64,000 nt of DNA from Flavobacterium sp. Root935 (lineage in GTDB: Bacteria; Bacteroidota; Bacteroidia; Flavobacteriales; Flavobacteriaceae): positions 1,428,987 to 1,492,986 of the forward strand of contig NZ_LMJL01000012.1 in NCBI RefSeq assembly GCF_001429295.1. Direction: 5' to 3'. The notes below the pieces were generated by a model. It was not told where the DNA came from. It saw only the letters and a program-made list of their open reading frames with translations, and did no database searches. Within the stretch, counting starts at the first letter, position 1; every line of letters starts with the position of its first letter. Shown in pieces: positions 18,371-28,118 of the stretch. The position numbers were made by a program, and so were the translations under genes.

Positions 18371-19132
18371 ATGAGGAAAATTATTCTTTTAGTTGTATTA
18401 TCGTCTTTGACATGTTCTGTTTTTGGGCAAAATGCTGTGCCAAAGGATTCTATAATAAATGATACCGTAAAAAATATTTGTTTCAATTACAAACAGCTTA
18501 TCATTCCCGGAATTTTAATTGGATATGGTTTTTGGGGAAATGAAAGCGGACAGATAAAAAGTTTCAACAATCAGATACGTGATGAATTTACAGAGGATAT
18601 TGATCGTAAGGTTTCAATAGATGATTTTTCGAGATATGTTCCTGCAGTTTCAGTTTATGCGCTCAATGCGTTTGGAGTTGAAGGAAAAAATAATATGCGC
18701 GATCGTTCTGTAATTTTAATCACTTCAACCATTATAAATGTAGGAACTGTTTTTGCTTTAAAATCACTTAGTAATGTGGAGCGTCCAGATGGAACTTCAA
18801 ACAATTCATTTCCTTCAGGTCATACCGCCATTGCTTTTGCAGGAGCAGAATTTTTATATCAGGAATATAAAGACAAATCAATATGGTATGGCGTTGCGGG
18901 TTATGCTATTGCCACAGGAACCGGAATATTTCGTATGTACAATAACAGACACTGGCTTACAGATGTTGCCGCTGGTGCCGGAATTGGGATTTTGAGTACC
19001 AAAATTGCGTATTGGATTAATCCATATATTACAAGAAAATTATGGCATGGTGAACAAAAAAAATCGATGTCTTTCATAACTCCATCTTATGATGGCAGAA
19101 ATTTGACAATCTGCTATTTCAAAACATTTTAA
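18371..19132 (+). CDS. PAP2-family membrane phosphatase (first paralogue)
   Basis: This 253-residue protein has a signal-like N-terminus ending in VFGQ and all three phosphatidic acid phosphatase motifs: K131-x6-R138-P139, PSGH at 148-151, and R188-x5-H194-x3-D198. The family removes phosphate from lipid phosphates such as phosphatidic acid, undecaprenyl diphosphate or lipid A, at the periplasmic face. It is closely related to the PAP2 gene at 26586-27344, with matching blocks throughout, so they are probably duplicates. The neighbouring two-component system, LtaS-like transferase and diacylglycerol kinase suggest a role in envelope-lipid remodelling. The exact substrate cannot be told from sequence. 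Confidence 0.85.
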   Translation: MRKIILLVVLSSLTCSVFGQNAVPKDSIINDTVKNICFNYKQLIIPGILIGYGFWGNESGQIKSFNNQIRDEFTEDIDRKVSIDDFSRYVPAVSVYALNAFGVEGKNNMRDRSVILITSTIINVGTVFALKSLSNVERPDGTSNNSFPSGHTAIAFAGAEFLYQEYKDKSIWYGVAGYAIATGTGIFRMYNNRHWLTDVAAGAGIGILSTKIAYWINPYITRKLWHGEQKKSMSFITPSYDGRNLTICYFKTF

Positions 19133-19187
19133 GCTTACAGGAAACTAATATTCAGATTTTCTTCAAAATTCATTTGTAAATTGCGGC

Positions 19188-19865
19188 ATGAAAATTCTTA
19201 TTATTGAAGATGAGCAAGAAATTGCACAAAGTATCAAAGAGTACTTTAAAACGAATGGCGTTCAATGCGAAACAGCCGAAAATTACGATTTGGCACTCAG
19301 CAAAATCGACAGCTATGATTACGATTGTATTCTGCTGGATTTAATGCTGCCTGATGGTGACGGATTTGATATATTAAAAGAACTAAAAGCGAAGAATAAA
19401 ACAGAAGGTGTTATTATCATTTCGGCAAAAGAAAATCTGGAAACACGTTTAGAAGGATTTAATCTTGGTGCAGATGATTATCTTACCAAACCTTTTCATC
19501 TTGCTGAACTTTTGGTGAGAATGCAGGCACTTATTCGCCGCAAGAATTTTAAGGGAAGTAACAGTATCACATTCAATGAAATTGTCATCGAAATTTTCTC
19601 AAAGACAGTTTTTGTAAATGATATAAAACTGGATATTACCAAAAAAGAACTGGATTTACTGCTCTTTTTAATTGGTAACGAAAATAAGGTATTATCTAAA
19701 TCGTCAATTGCAGAACATCTTTCTGGCGATATGGCAGACATGCTTGACAATCATGATTTTATATATGCTCATATTAAAAATCTAAAAAAGAAACTCACAC
19801 AGGCCGGAAGTGGCGATTATATCAAAACAGTGTACGGTTTAGGTTATAAATGGGAAAATGAATAA
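19188..19865 (+). CDS. OmpR-family response regulator
   Basis: This 225-residue protein has a receiver domain with the acidic pair near residues 7-9, phosphoacceptor D51 in LLDLMLPD and K101 in YLTKPF. A winged-helix DNA-binding domain follows, ending in the GLGYKW motif typical of OmpR/PhoB regulators. It overlaps the histidine kinase start by 8 bp, so the two are translationally coupled. By layout it probably controls the PAP2, receptor, transferase and kinase genes around it, possibly in response to cationic peptide or metal stress as in PmrAB and PhoPQ systems. That last point is analogy only. Confidence 0.92.
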   Translation: MKILIIEDEQEIAQSIKEYFKTNGVQCETAENYDLALSKIDSYDYDCILLDLMLPDGDGFDILKELKAKNKTEGVIIISAKENLETRLEGFNLGADDYLTKPFHLAELLVRMQALIRRKNFKGSNSITFNEIVIEIFSKTVFVNDIKLDITKKELDLLLFLIGNENKVLSKSSIAEHLSGDMADMLDNHDFIYAHIKNLKKKLTQAGSGDYIKTVYGLGYKWENE

Positions 19866-21123
19866 CAAAAAACTACTTCGTAAAACAACAAACAGCTTTC
19901 TTTTATATGCCGTTATCATATTATTGATAGCTGCTCCTGTATTTTATTATATCTGTCAATGGCTGTATGTTTATGAAACCGATGAAGTACTGCTTTTTCA
20001 TAAAGGCGCTTTTGTAAACGAAAGCCACAACAATTACACTGCTAATGATATCGCCGCCTGGAACAAATACAATCCTAATATATCTATTGTTAAAGATATG
20101 GGTGTAACAAAAGATTCTATTGTGGGTAAAATGATATTTGAAGCTTTAGCCAATGAAAAAGAACCGTTTAGAATATTGTATGCTCCGGTTGATATCAACG
20201 GAAAAAGATACACCTATATAGAAAAGCGAAATCTGGTTGAAATGGAAGGAATGGTTTTTAGTGTGGCCGTTATGTTTCTGTTTATCATCATCATTTTACT
20301 TACCGGAATAATCTGGATTTCAAAAAGATCAGCAAAAATAATCTGGAAACCTTTTTATAATACATTAAGTCAGATAGAAGATTTTGAAATTGATAAAAAT
20401 AATCCGCCTCATTTTATTCCAACAGATATTGACGAATTTGCGCGATTAAATAAAAGTCTCGAAAGTTTAATCGAAAAAAATACGGCCATTTATAAAAGCC
20501 AGCGCGAATTTGTAGAAAATGCAGCGCATGAACTTCAAACGCCTTTAGCATTATTTCAAACTAAAATAGATATTCTCCAGCAATTAGAATTAAACGAAGA
20601 ACAATCCACTTTAGTTGGTTCTTTAAATAAAGATGTATCCAGACTTAACAGACTGAATAAAAACCTTTTATTACTTTCTAAAATTGATAATGAAAGTTAT
20701 CTAGAAAAAAATACCATTGTTTTAAATGAGTATTTTGAGAAACATCTTGACTTTTTTACAGAACAGGCCAAAGCTAAAAACCTGACCATTCAAACTGAAT
20801 TTAAAGATACTTTAAGCGTTCAGGGAAATGCAGCATTAGCAGAAGTTTTATTAAATAATTTATTTCTAAACGCTATTCGTCATAATAAAAAGGATGGCAG
20901 AATAGAAATTCAAATAGAAAACAATACACTTCGATTCACCAACACAGGTCAGGAAACAGCCTTAGCAGCAGAAAATATTTTCAATCGTTTTTCTAAAGTA
21001 AATCCTTCTTCGCAGGGAAACGGACTCGGATTGGCGATCATTAAAAAGATATGCGAAATCAATCACTGGGAAATTCATTATTATTTTAATGATAATCTGC
21101 ATATTTTCGAAGTGAAATTTTAA
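19858..21123 (+). CDS. Membrane sensor histidine kinase
   Basis: This 421-residue protein has a first transmembrane helix at about 13-33, a periplasmic sensor loop of about 100 residues, and a second helix at about 133-154. The HisKA phosphoacceptor is H224 in NAAHELQTP, and the HATPase has an N box (LFLNAIRHNK) and a G box (GNGLGLAI). It is the partner of the overlapping OmpR-type regulator. The sensor loop has no named domain. The outer-membrane receptor gene starts 63 bp downstream and may be in the same transcript. Confidence 0.92.
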   Translation: MNNKKLLRKTTNSFLLYAVIILLIAAPVFYYICQWLYVYETDEVLLFHKGAFVNESHNNYTANDIAAWNKYNPNISIVKDMGVTKDSIVGKMIFEALANEKEPFRILYAPVDINGKRYTYIEKRNLVEMEGMVFSVAVMFLFIIIILLTGIIWISKRSAKIIWKPFYNTLSQIEDFEIDKNNPPHFIPTDIDEFARLNKSLESLIEKNTAIYKSQREFVENAAHELQTPLALFQTKIDILQQLELNEEQSTLVGSLNKDVSRLNRLNKNLLLLSKIDNESYLEKNTIVLNEYFEKHLDFFTEQAKAKNLTIQTEFKDTLSVQGNAALAEVLLNNLFLNAIRHNKKDGRIEIQIENNTLRFTNTGQETALAAENIFNRFSKVNPSSQGNGLGLAIIKKICEINHWEIHYYFNDNLHIFEVKF

Positions 21124-21186
21124 AAATTCAAACTTCCTACAGAATCGGTTATGAGCTTTGTACTATTCTTTTTTTAAATAGTACAA

Positions 21187-23598
21187 ATGAAATCAAAAAC
21201 AATACTACTATTATCTTTTCTATTGATAATAGTACTGCAGTTATCCGCCCAAAAAAAATCGGTAACCATATCCGGAATTGTAAAAGACAGTAATTCTAAA
21301 ACGGCAATACCTTATGCTAATGTGGTTTTAAAATCTTCTAAAGATTCTAAAATTTTCTTTGGCACTGTAAGCGATGAAGACGGACGTTTTACCATTGCAG
21401 CTGTAAATTCAGGAAACTACATTTTAGAAGTCAGCGTTGTTGGTTTTAAAACCAAATCACAAACTTTATTTGTGGGCAGTCTTTCTGATTATTTAGATCT
21501 TGGCAACATTGAAATTCAGGAAGATATCAATACGTTATCAGAAGTTGTTGTCAGTTCAAAAACACAGCAAAATCCAGTAACATTAGATAAAAAAGTTTTT
21601 GCTGTTGCTGATAATATTACGCAAAGCGGAGGCTCTGTTTTGCAATCCATGCAAAATTTACCCGGAGTTACCGTTCAAAACGGGAAAGTACAATTAAGAG
21701 GAAATGATAAAGTCACCATTTTAATTGAGGGCAAACAAACCGCTTTGACAGGATTTGGAAATCAGTCCGGACTCGATAATATTCCGGCTTCTGCCATCGA
21801 AAAAATTGAAATTATCAACAATCCATCGTCTAAATATGATGCCAACGGAAATGCCGGAATCATTAATATTATCTACAAGAAAAACAAACAAGACGGATTA
21901 AACGGAAAAATAGGAATTAGTTCGGGATACGGAGCATTATGGGAACGTCAGGCGAATTTGCCAACGATAAGACCTCAATATAAAGTAACGCCTAAAATTA
22001 ATCCGAGCCTTTCACTAAACTACAGAAAAGATAAAATAAATGCTTATTTACAAGCCGATTATCTCTATACAGAAACACTTAACAAAAATGAATTTGTTAC
22101 GAGAACTTATGATGACGGCAACGTAATTAATCAGCAGACAAAGCGAAATCGGGATACGCATTTTACTACGCTTAAAACCGGAATTGACTGGAATTATAAC
22201 GACCGAAATACTTTTTCTTTTTCTGGTCTTTATGGCCGTGAAAAAATTATCGATCACGGAGACGAACCCTTTTTTAATCAGGATAATACGGAGCGTTTGC
22301 GTTTGTGGCAGTTTTTAGAAGACGAGCTTAAAACAACCGTAATGGTAAGCGGTTCTTATCAGCATAAATTCAAACAGGCTGGACGTAAATTAAATGCCGG
22401 AATTAATTATACGTATCATCAGGAAGATGAAAAATATTTCTTTGATAATATTCTGCCAACTTCTACAGGTCGCGATGCTTTTAAACTGCTTTCGGATGAA
22501 AAAGTAATCGACCTTAATTTAGATTATGTTCAGCCATTAAAATACGGACGTTTTGAAACAGGAATTAAATTTAGAAACAGAGAAATTCCTACCAATATGC
22601 AGTTTTTTCCGGGAGAAAACTCTCCAATTGATGCAAATGCCGGAGGCTGGGCGACTTACAAAGAAATCATTCCGGCTGTTTACGGAAGTTACATTTATGA
22701 AAGCGAAAGAATTGAAGCTGAACTTGGACTTCGTTATGAATATGTTGATCTTAAGTACGATGTCAATCCAAATCATCCTACTTATAAAAGCAACGGATAC
22801 AATTATACAGAACCTTTTCCGAGTGTTAAACTGGCTTATAAAATCGATGATAAAAACAAATTCACCGCTTTTTATAACCGTCGTGTCGACAGACCAAATG
22901 AAGTCGATATTCGTATTTTTCCAAAATACGATGATGCCGAAATTATTAAAGTAGGAAACCCAGCCCTGCGCCCTCAATATACAAGCGCGTTTGAAGCAGG
23001 TTATAAAACCGATTTCAATAAAGGTTATTTTTTAACCTCTTTGTATTACCGCGTTATAAACGGAACTATTACCCGAATCGCGACTACAGTTCCCGGCAGT
23101 TCTTTGATTTATAACGTATTTCAAAATGCATTAGAAAGTTCCTCTTTTGGTGCCGAGATTGTTTATGCAAAAGAAATCAATTCGTGGTATTCTTTTAATA
23201 TCAATGGAAATCTATATAAAAATACAATCGATGCCTTTACGGTCACCAATTTATATCCAGTTCCGTCAACTTATACGGGTAGTCTTCAGGAAATAACTTC
23301 GGGAAATGTAAAATGGAACAATACTTTTTTATTCAATAAAACACTTTCCGGTCAGGTTTCTATGGTATATCTCGCACCAGACATAATTCCGCAGGGAAAA
23401 ATGGATTCCCGCTTTTCTACAGATTTGGGTGTAAAAAAGATTGTTCAAAAAGGAAAAGGCGAAATATTTTTAAATGCCACAGATATTTTCAATACGCTGG
23501 TAATCAAAAAAGAAATTCAAGGCGAAGGATTCCGCTATACGAGCAAGGATTATTATGAAACACAAGTCGTTCGTTTTGGATACAGTTACAAGTTTTAA
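21187..23598 (+). CDS. TonB-dependent-type outer-membrane beta-barrel receptor
   Basis: This 803-residue protein has a signal peptide ending near QLSAQ and a carboxypeptidase-regulatory-like beta-sandwich domain at about 25-105. A plug domain with LQSMQNLPGVTVQNG, QLRGNDKVTILIEGK and NPSSKYDANGNAGIINI follows, then a beta barrel ending in the aromatic-terminated strand FGYSYKF. It belongs to the outer-membrane beta-barrel family common in Bacteroidota. The substrate is unknown. It may import or export a ligand linked to the two-component system just upstream, as receptor genes often accompany such regulators. Confidence 0.88.
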   Translation: MKSKTILLLSFLLIIVLQLSAQKKSVTISGIVKDSNSKTAIPYANVVLKSSKDSKIFFGTVSDEDGRFTIAAVNSGNYILEVSVVGFKTKSQTLFVGSLSDYLDLGNIEIQEDINTLSEVVVSSKTQQNPVTLDKKVFAVADNITQSGGSVLQSMQNLPGVTVQNGKVQLRGNDKVTILIEGKQTALTGFGNQSGLDNIPASAIEKIEIINNPSSKYDANGNAGIINIIYKKNKQDGLNGKIGISSGYGALWERQANLPTIRPQYKVTPKINPSLSLNYRKDKINAYLQADYLYTETLNKNEFVTRTYDDGNVINQQTKRNRDTHFTTLKTGIDWNYNDRNTFSFSGLYGREKIIDHGDEPFFNQDNTERLRLWQFLEDELKTTVMVSGSYQHKFKQAGRKLNAGINYTYHQEDEKYFFDNILPTSTGRDAFKLLSDEKVIDLNLDYVQPLKYGRFETGIKFRNREIPTNMQFFPGENSPIDANAGGWATYKEIIPAVYGSYIYESERIEAELGLRYEYVDLKYDVNPNHPTYKSNGYNYTEPFPSVKLAYKIDDKNKFTAFYNRRVDRPNEVDIRIFPKYDDAEIIKVGNPALRPQYTSAFEAGYKTDFNKGYFLTSLYYRVINGTITRIATTVPGSSLIYNVFQNALESSSFGAEIVYAKEINSWYSFNINGNLYKNTIDAFTVTNLYPVPSTYTGSLQEITSGNVKWNNTFLFNKTLSGQVSMVYLAPDIIPQGKMDSRFSTDLGVKKIVQKGKGEIFLNATDIFNTLVIKKEIQGEGFRYTSKDYYETQVVRFGYSYKF

Positions 23599-23673
23599 CG
23601 GTATCCAAAATGAAATTCAAAATTAATTCAGAATTGCAATATAAAATTTGCACACGAATGTTAAACAATAATT

Positions 23674-25632
23674 ATGAATAAATTATCTTCAAAGTACGGC
23701 AGATATTCACTGTTGATGCATTTTATTATTTGGTTTTTAATACTATCTCAAATTTTAAGAATTTCCTTTTTTATATGGCAGTATAATGAAGTTTCGTGGA
23801 ATATTATCGATCTTTTAAGAACCCTGATAACAGGTCTTTTCTTTGATTTTGGTACTGTTGCTTTCATCTCCATTTGCAGTGTATCATATTATACTGTAAT
23901 GCCTAATAAGTGGATTGGTTCTTTTGTAGATAAAATCTTAATTTACTTTTTTACATCCTTAACCGTATTTATTCTTGTTTTTACCTTTTTTGCCGAATTG
24001 ACATTTTGGGATGAATTTAAAACAAGATTTAATTTCATAGCCGTTGATTATCTTATTTATACGCATGAAGTTGTAGCTAACATTCAACAGTCGTATCCCC
24101 TGCCCGTTTTAATTGGCGGTGTATTACTGCTTACTTTTGTATTTCTGTTTATTTTTTATAAAAGAGGTGCTTTTACTGCTGCTTTTACATCTAAAGCGAG
24201 TTTAAAAACGAGACTCTCGGTTCTATTATCTACTAGTGGGATTGCTTTAATTTTTGGTTTCTTTATTACCAATAATCAGGCAGAATGGTCTTCTAATCGA
24301 TACAATTCAGAAATATCAAAATCAGGTATTTATTCTTTTTTTGCTGCTTTTAGAAACAACCAAATGAAATATGTTGATTTCTATACTTCCATTCCTAATG
24401 ATAAAGCTTTTGGCATTATTAAAAAGAAATTAGCTGATCCTTATTCTAGTGATTTCAGAAACGATTATTCTATTCATAGAAAAGTTACAGACCGTATTCC
24501 ATCTCTTGAAAACAAAAATGTTGTCTTTATTTTGGTTGAAAGTCTGAGCGGAAGCTTTTTGAAGGAATTTGGAAATAAAGAAAACATCACGCCTTTTTTA
24601 GACAGTCTTGCTCAAAAGAGCATCTTTTTTGAAAATTTATATGCTACAGGAACCAGAACCGTGAGAGGAATGGAAGCTGTTACTTTGTGCATTCCTCCTA
24701 CTCCGGGTCAAAGTATTGTAAAAAGACCTGATAATCAAAACTTGTATACCGTTTGCAGCATTTTCAAATCCAGAAAATACGATTGTAATTTTTTCTACGG
24801 CGGCTACGGTTACTTTGATAATATGAATGCTTATTTTGGAGGAAACGGATTTAATATTTACGATCGCGGACGCGGCAGTGTATTGAGCGATGAGATCAAA
24901 ACGGTTCGCAATAATATAAACGATAATGAAGTAACTTTTGAAAATGCGTGGGGAATTTGCGATGAAGACATTTTTAATAAAATGCTAAAAGTGGCTGATT
25001 CACAATATAAAACCGGAAAGTCGTTTTTCAATTTTGTAATGACAACATCTAATCACAGGCCCTTTACTTATCCTTCGGGAAAAATTGATATTCCTTCTGG
25101 AACAAGTCGTGAAGGTGCTGTAAAATATACTGATTTTGCCCTAAAAGAATTATTCAGAAAAGCCCAGACAAAACCTTGGTTTAAAAATACCGTTTTTGTA
25201 ATAATTGCAGATCATTGTGCGAGCAGTGCCGGAAAAGATGAAATTGATGTGGCAAACTATCATATTCCTGCTTTCATTGTTAATTTACACGAAAATCAAA
25301 ATCAGAAAATAGCGCAGCAATGCTCTCAAATTGATTTATGGCCTACGCTTTTTTCATTGTTTCATTGGGATTACGAATCTGATTTTTTTGGAAAAAATGT
25401 TTTGGATTCTCAATTTGAACAGCGCGCTTTAATGGGAACTTATCGAAAATTAGTTCTGATGAAAAAAGATAAAGTAATGATCTTATCGGATCAGAAAAAG
25501 CAGGCGTTTTATTCCTGGAATAAAGAAGATAATAGTCTGAAATCACTTCCAATAGATCACTCTTTTTTAGAAGAAACCATTTCGTGGTACCAAACCGCTG
25601 ATTTCCTTTTTACAAATAAACTTTTACAATAA
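23674..25632 (+). CDS. LtaS-like membrane sulfatase-fold transferase (phosphoglycerol/phosphoethanolamine type)
   Basis: This 652-residue protein has about five N-terminal transmembrane helices (to roughly residue 190) and a periplasmic alkaline-phosphatase/sulfatase fold. Metal and nucleophile landmarks are FILVESLSG, the probable nucleophile T329 in GTRTVRGME, TTSNHRPF and IIADHC. This is the LTA synthase family layout. Such enzymes move a glycerophosphate or phosphoethanolamine head group from a phospholipid to a glycan or lipid acceptor and leave diacylglycerol. The next gene, overlapping by one base (TAATG), is a diacylglycerol kinase that could recycle that product, which supports the transferase reading. 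The acceptor is unknown. Confidence 0.85.
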   Translation: MNKLSSKYGRYSLLMHFIIWFLILSQILRISFFIWQYNEVSWNIIDLLRTLITGLFFDFGTVAFISICSVSYYTVMPNKWIGSFVDKILIYFFTSLTVFILVFTFFAELTFWDEFKTRFNFIAVDYLIYTHEVVANIQQSYPLPVLIGGVLLLTFVFLFIFYKRGAFTAAFTSKASLKTRLSVLLSTSGIALIFGFFITNNQAEWSSNRYNSEISKSGIYSFFAAFRNNQMKYVDFYTSIPNDKAFGIIKKKLADPYSSDFRNDYSIHRKVTDRIPSLENKNVVFILVESLSGSFLKEFGNKENITPFLDSLAQKSIFFENLYATGTRTVRGMEAVTLCIPPTPGQSIVKRPDNQNLYTVCSIFKSRKYDCNFFYGGYGYFDNMNAYFGGNGFNIYDRGRGSVLSDEIKTVRNNINDNEVTFENAWGICDEDIFNKMLKVADSQYKTGKSFFNFVMTTSNHRPFTYPSGKIDIPSGTSREGAVKYTDFALKELFRKAQTKPWFKNTVFVIIADHCASSAGKDEIDVANYHIPAFIVNLHENQNQKIAQQCSQIDLWPTLFSLFHWDYESDFFGKNVLDSQFEQRALMGTYRKLVLMKKDKVMILSDQKKQAFYSWNKEDNSLKSLPIDHSFLEETISWYQTADFLFTNKLLQ

Positions 25633-26516
25633 TGATTTACATTCATTTTATAATCAACCCCATTTCCGGAAGCGGTAAACACAATTTGTCCGCGTCTTAT
25701 ATCTTAAGCCAGTTTCCTAAAGATAAATATAAAATTGAGGTTGATTATACAAACCAAAAAAAGCATGCAATAGAACTCACAAAAGCGGCTATTGCACAAA
25801 ATCCAGATTACATAATTGCATGCGGAGGTGACGGAACGATAAATGAAGTAGCCTCCTCACTTATAGGGACTTCAATAAAATTAGGAATTGTTCCTGTAGG
25901 TTCAGGAAACGGACTGGCCTCTAATTTGAATATTCCAAGAGATATTGACAAAGCGATTGCTATCATTAAAAAAGGGCATGCGACAGCAATGGATGCTGGC
26001 CAATTAAATGATAAATACTTTTTTAGCAACATGGGTATTGGCATCGATGCGCTTATTATTAAAAAATACGAACGAGCTGGAAAAAGAACACTTCCGGCTT
26101 ATATTAAAGCAGCAATGTCTTCGAGTTTAGAATTTAAACCTCAAAAAACAATTGTGCAATTTGACAATCAAATTCTTGAAATAAATCCGCTGATGTTGTT
26201 TATATCCAATTCTAATGAAATGGGTTACAATATGAGCCTTACTCCAAAAGCAAGTCTTCAGGACGGATTATTGGATCTGATTATAATTCCGAAATTGTCT
26301 TTTTTTGAAAAAATAATGCTGGGGTTTAATGTCCTTCAAAATTCAATCGAAAAATTCAAAAAAGCACAGCACTTTTTAGTAAAAGAAATTCAAATTGAAA
26401 TGCCGTCAAAGATTTTTATCGATTCTCAAATTGACGGAGAACAGCATAATTTGAAAACAAATAAATTAAACATAAAAATAATGCCCGGAGCACTAACCGT
26501 TTTAGTAGATTTATAA
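25632..26516 (+). CDS. Diacylglycerol/lipid kinase (DagK/YegS family)
   Basis: This 294-residue protein has the family signature: NPISGSGK at 9-16, GGDGT at 65-69 in the ACGGDGTINEV block, and VPVGSGNGLASNL. The C-terminal half is the usual beta-sandwich domain. It phosphorylates diacylglycerol or a related lipid to the phosphatidate form on the cytoplasmic side. The start codon overlaps the LtaS-like stop by one base, so translation is coupled and a shared pathway is likely: the transferase releases diacylglycerol and this kinase returns it to phospholipid synthesis. A bidirectional hairpin follows. Confidence 0.9.
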   Translation: MIYIHFIINPISGSGKHNLSASYILSQFPKDKYKIEVDYTNQKKHAIELTKAAIAQNPDYIIACGGDGTINEVASSLIGTSIKLGIVPVGSGNGLASNLNIPRDIDKAIAIIKKGHATAMDAGQLNDKYFFSNMGIGIDALIIKKYERAGKRTLPAYIKAAMSSSLEFKPQKTIVQFDNQILEINPLMLFISNSNEMGYNMSLTPKASLQDGLLDLIIIPKLSFFEKIMLGFNVLQNSIEKFKKAQHFLVKEIQIEMPSKIFIDSQIDGEQHNLKTNKLNIKIMPGALTVLVDL

Positions 26517-26523
26517 AATAGCA

Positions 26524-26570
26524 ATTCCATAGAAAGAACTTTTTTTTATTCTCTCTATGGAATATTTTTT
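26524..26570. terminator. Bidirectional terminator between dagK-like gene and second PAP2
   Basis: ATTCCATAGA (26524-26533) pairs with TCTATGGAAT (26554-26563), followed by a T-run. It serves the two convergent genes. Confidence 0.75.
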
Positions 26571-26585
26571 TGTTTTTAATCTGAT

Positions 26586-27344
26586 TTAAAATTGTCTCAC
26601 AAAGCTGCAGCCTAATTCTTTCCCGTTATAAAAAGGCATAATCATCGATGTGGTTTTGTTTTCTTTTGAAGATTTAAAAACTTTATTTTGCAAATACGGA
26701 TATATCCAGTATGCCGCTTTTGTACTTAAAATTCCAATTCCTGCGCCTGCAACAACATCTGTAAGCCAATGTCTGTCATTATACATTCTAAAAAGTCCCG
26801 TTCCTGTCGCTACAGCATATCCTGCAATTCCATACCAAATCGATTGGTCTTTGTATTCCTGATACATAAATTCTGCTCCTGCAAAAGCAGTGGCAGTATG
26901 TCCAGATGGAAAAGAATTATTAGAAGATCCGTCCGGTCTTTCTACTTTAGTAATATTTTTTAAAGCAAATACCGAAGCGCTCATCATTAAATAAGAACTC
27001 GCTAAAATAATAGAACGGTCTTTCATATTATTTTTTCCTTTTATACCCAAAGCATTTAATCCGTATACAGAAACCGCAGGAGCCCATTGCGAGAAATCAT
27101 CAATCGAGATTTTATGATCGATATCTTCATTTACTTCTTCCTTAATTTCTGTATTATAACTTTTGAGCTGATCACTTTCTAAACCAATAAAACCATAACC
27201 AATAAGGATGCTGGGAATAATCAATTGTTTGTAGTTAAACTTTAAATTGTGTACAGTATCTTGTACTTCAATTGTATCACTTACTGTGTTTTGGGCACAA
27301 ATAGAAGTCATACCAAAAATAAATAAGAGGAACGATTTTCGCAT
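26586..27344 (-). CDS. PAP2-family membrane phosphatase (second paralogue)
   Basis: This 252-residue protein has a signal-like N-terminus ending in SICAQ and the PAP2 motifs K129-x6-R136-P137, PSGH at 146-149 and an R-x5-H-x3-D block (FRMYNDRHWLTDV). It aligns along its whole length with the PAP2 protein at 18371 but lies on the opposite strand, so the two genes form a gene-sized inverted repeat bracketing the module. Either could remove phosphate from lipid A or phosphatidate. Duplication inside one module suggests different substrates or dosage. A terminator is shared with the convergent kinase gene. Confidence 0.85.
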   Translation of the reverse strand: MRKSFLLFIFGMTSICAQNTVSDTIEVQDTVHNLKFNYKQLIIPSILIGYGFIGLESDQLKSYNTEIKEEVNEDIDHKISIDDFSQWAPAVSVYGLNALGIKGKNNMKDRSIILASSYLMMSASVFALKNITKVERPDGSSNNSFPSGHTATAFAGAEFMYQEYKDQSIWYGIAGYAVATGTGLFRMYNDRHWLTDVVAGAGIGILSTKAAYWIYPYLQNKVFKSSKENKTTSMIMPFYNGKELGCSFVRQF

Positions 27345-27656
27345 TTTAAATGAAAATTAGAAATTAATAATTACGCTTGGTAAATAATATTAAACGTAGT
27401 TTTTCCTTATATAAAACTTATTAGATTAAGACCATACGTTTTTTATCTTTGAGATAAATTATAAGGCAAAGTTGAAGATGAAATCTGAAGAAATTCTGCA
27501 TTAATTATACTAGACTTTTTTTAACAAAGATTTAATAAGGTAATATTCAGGCTTGGGATACCGCTCGAAGACCAAAAGTCAACCAACATTTCCATTTCCC
27601 GCAAAAAAGCCACTCAATTGGTGGATTTTTAATTATAATTCACAATCAGGCGTTTT

Positions 27657-27737
27657 GTGGCAGAAACATGGCGCACTGTCTTTTTGAAAACTATAAACTC
27701 AGCAAAATCAACATCTAGCAAGTTTAGGTTCGGAACT
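27657..27737 (+). repeat. Dispersed ~80-bp repeat, copy 6 (type A)
   Basis: The head is GTGGCA (27657-27662), five bases, ATGGCG (27668-27673). The core holds TTTTTGAAAACTATAAACTC, and the tail is TTTAGGTTCGGAACT with one change in the GTTCGAAAC end. Confidence 0.7.
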
Positions 27738-27783
27738 ATTAAACATCAAAAACTGTGATAACATTTAGCAATCAAAAATATGG

Positions 27784-27820
27784 GGCAAAATCAAGGTCTG
27801 GCGACTTTAGGTTCGAAACT
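27784..27820 (+). repeat. Half copy of the dispersed repeat (tail only)
   Basis: GGCAAAATCAAGGTCTGGCG followed by ACTTTAGGTTCGAAACT matches the right half of type A copies. The paired GTGGCA head is missing. It lies 46 bp after copy 6. Confidence 0.65.
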
Positions 27821-28118
27821 TTTTAGAGTGCGTGTTAGGAATCTTTATTCAAAAATAGCGAACAATAAAAAAGAGCCAATGACTAATAAAAGTACAGTTA
27901 GCTCTTTCATGAAACAGATTTATAAATATTAATAAAATAGAAAATTGGGCAATTTAAAATCCATTATTCCAAATTTTCCCTTAAACTCCGAAGCTGGTAT
28001 TGGAAGATTCTGTGAGAGTCCAGAAACTCATGCTAACATTATTATTATCAAATTTAATGTATTTATTAAATAATCAACTTTAAGAATCATTTTCGAGAAT
28101 CTGATGAAAGCAAGAATT

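Larger units (their letters stand above)
27345..28118. other. Repeat-bearing spacer without genes
   Basis: This spacer of about 770 bp has no ORF with coding character. It holds a degenerate terminator-like hairpin at 27603-27630 (AAAAAGCCAC and GGTGGATTTTT arms), a type A repeat at 27657, the half repeat at 27784, and an imperfect AAAGAGC/GCTCTTT hairpin around 27,870-27,910. Confidence 0.5.

Noticed and set aside
22048..22977. Several ORFs of 69-146 codons opposite and inside the receptor gene
   Set aside because: These are shadows in other frames of the 803-residue receptor, which has clear domain evidence.
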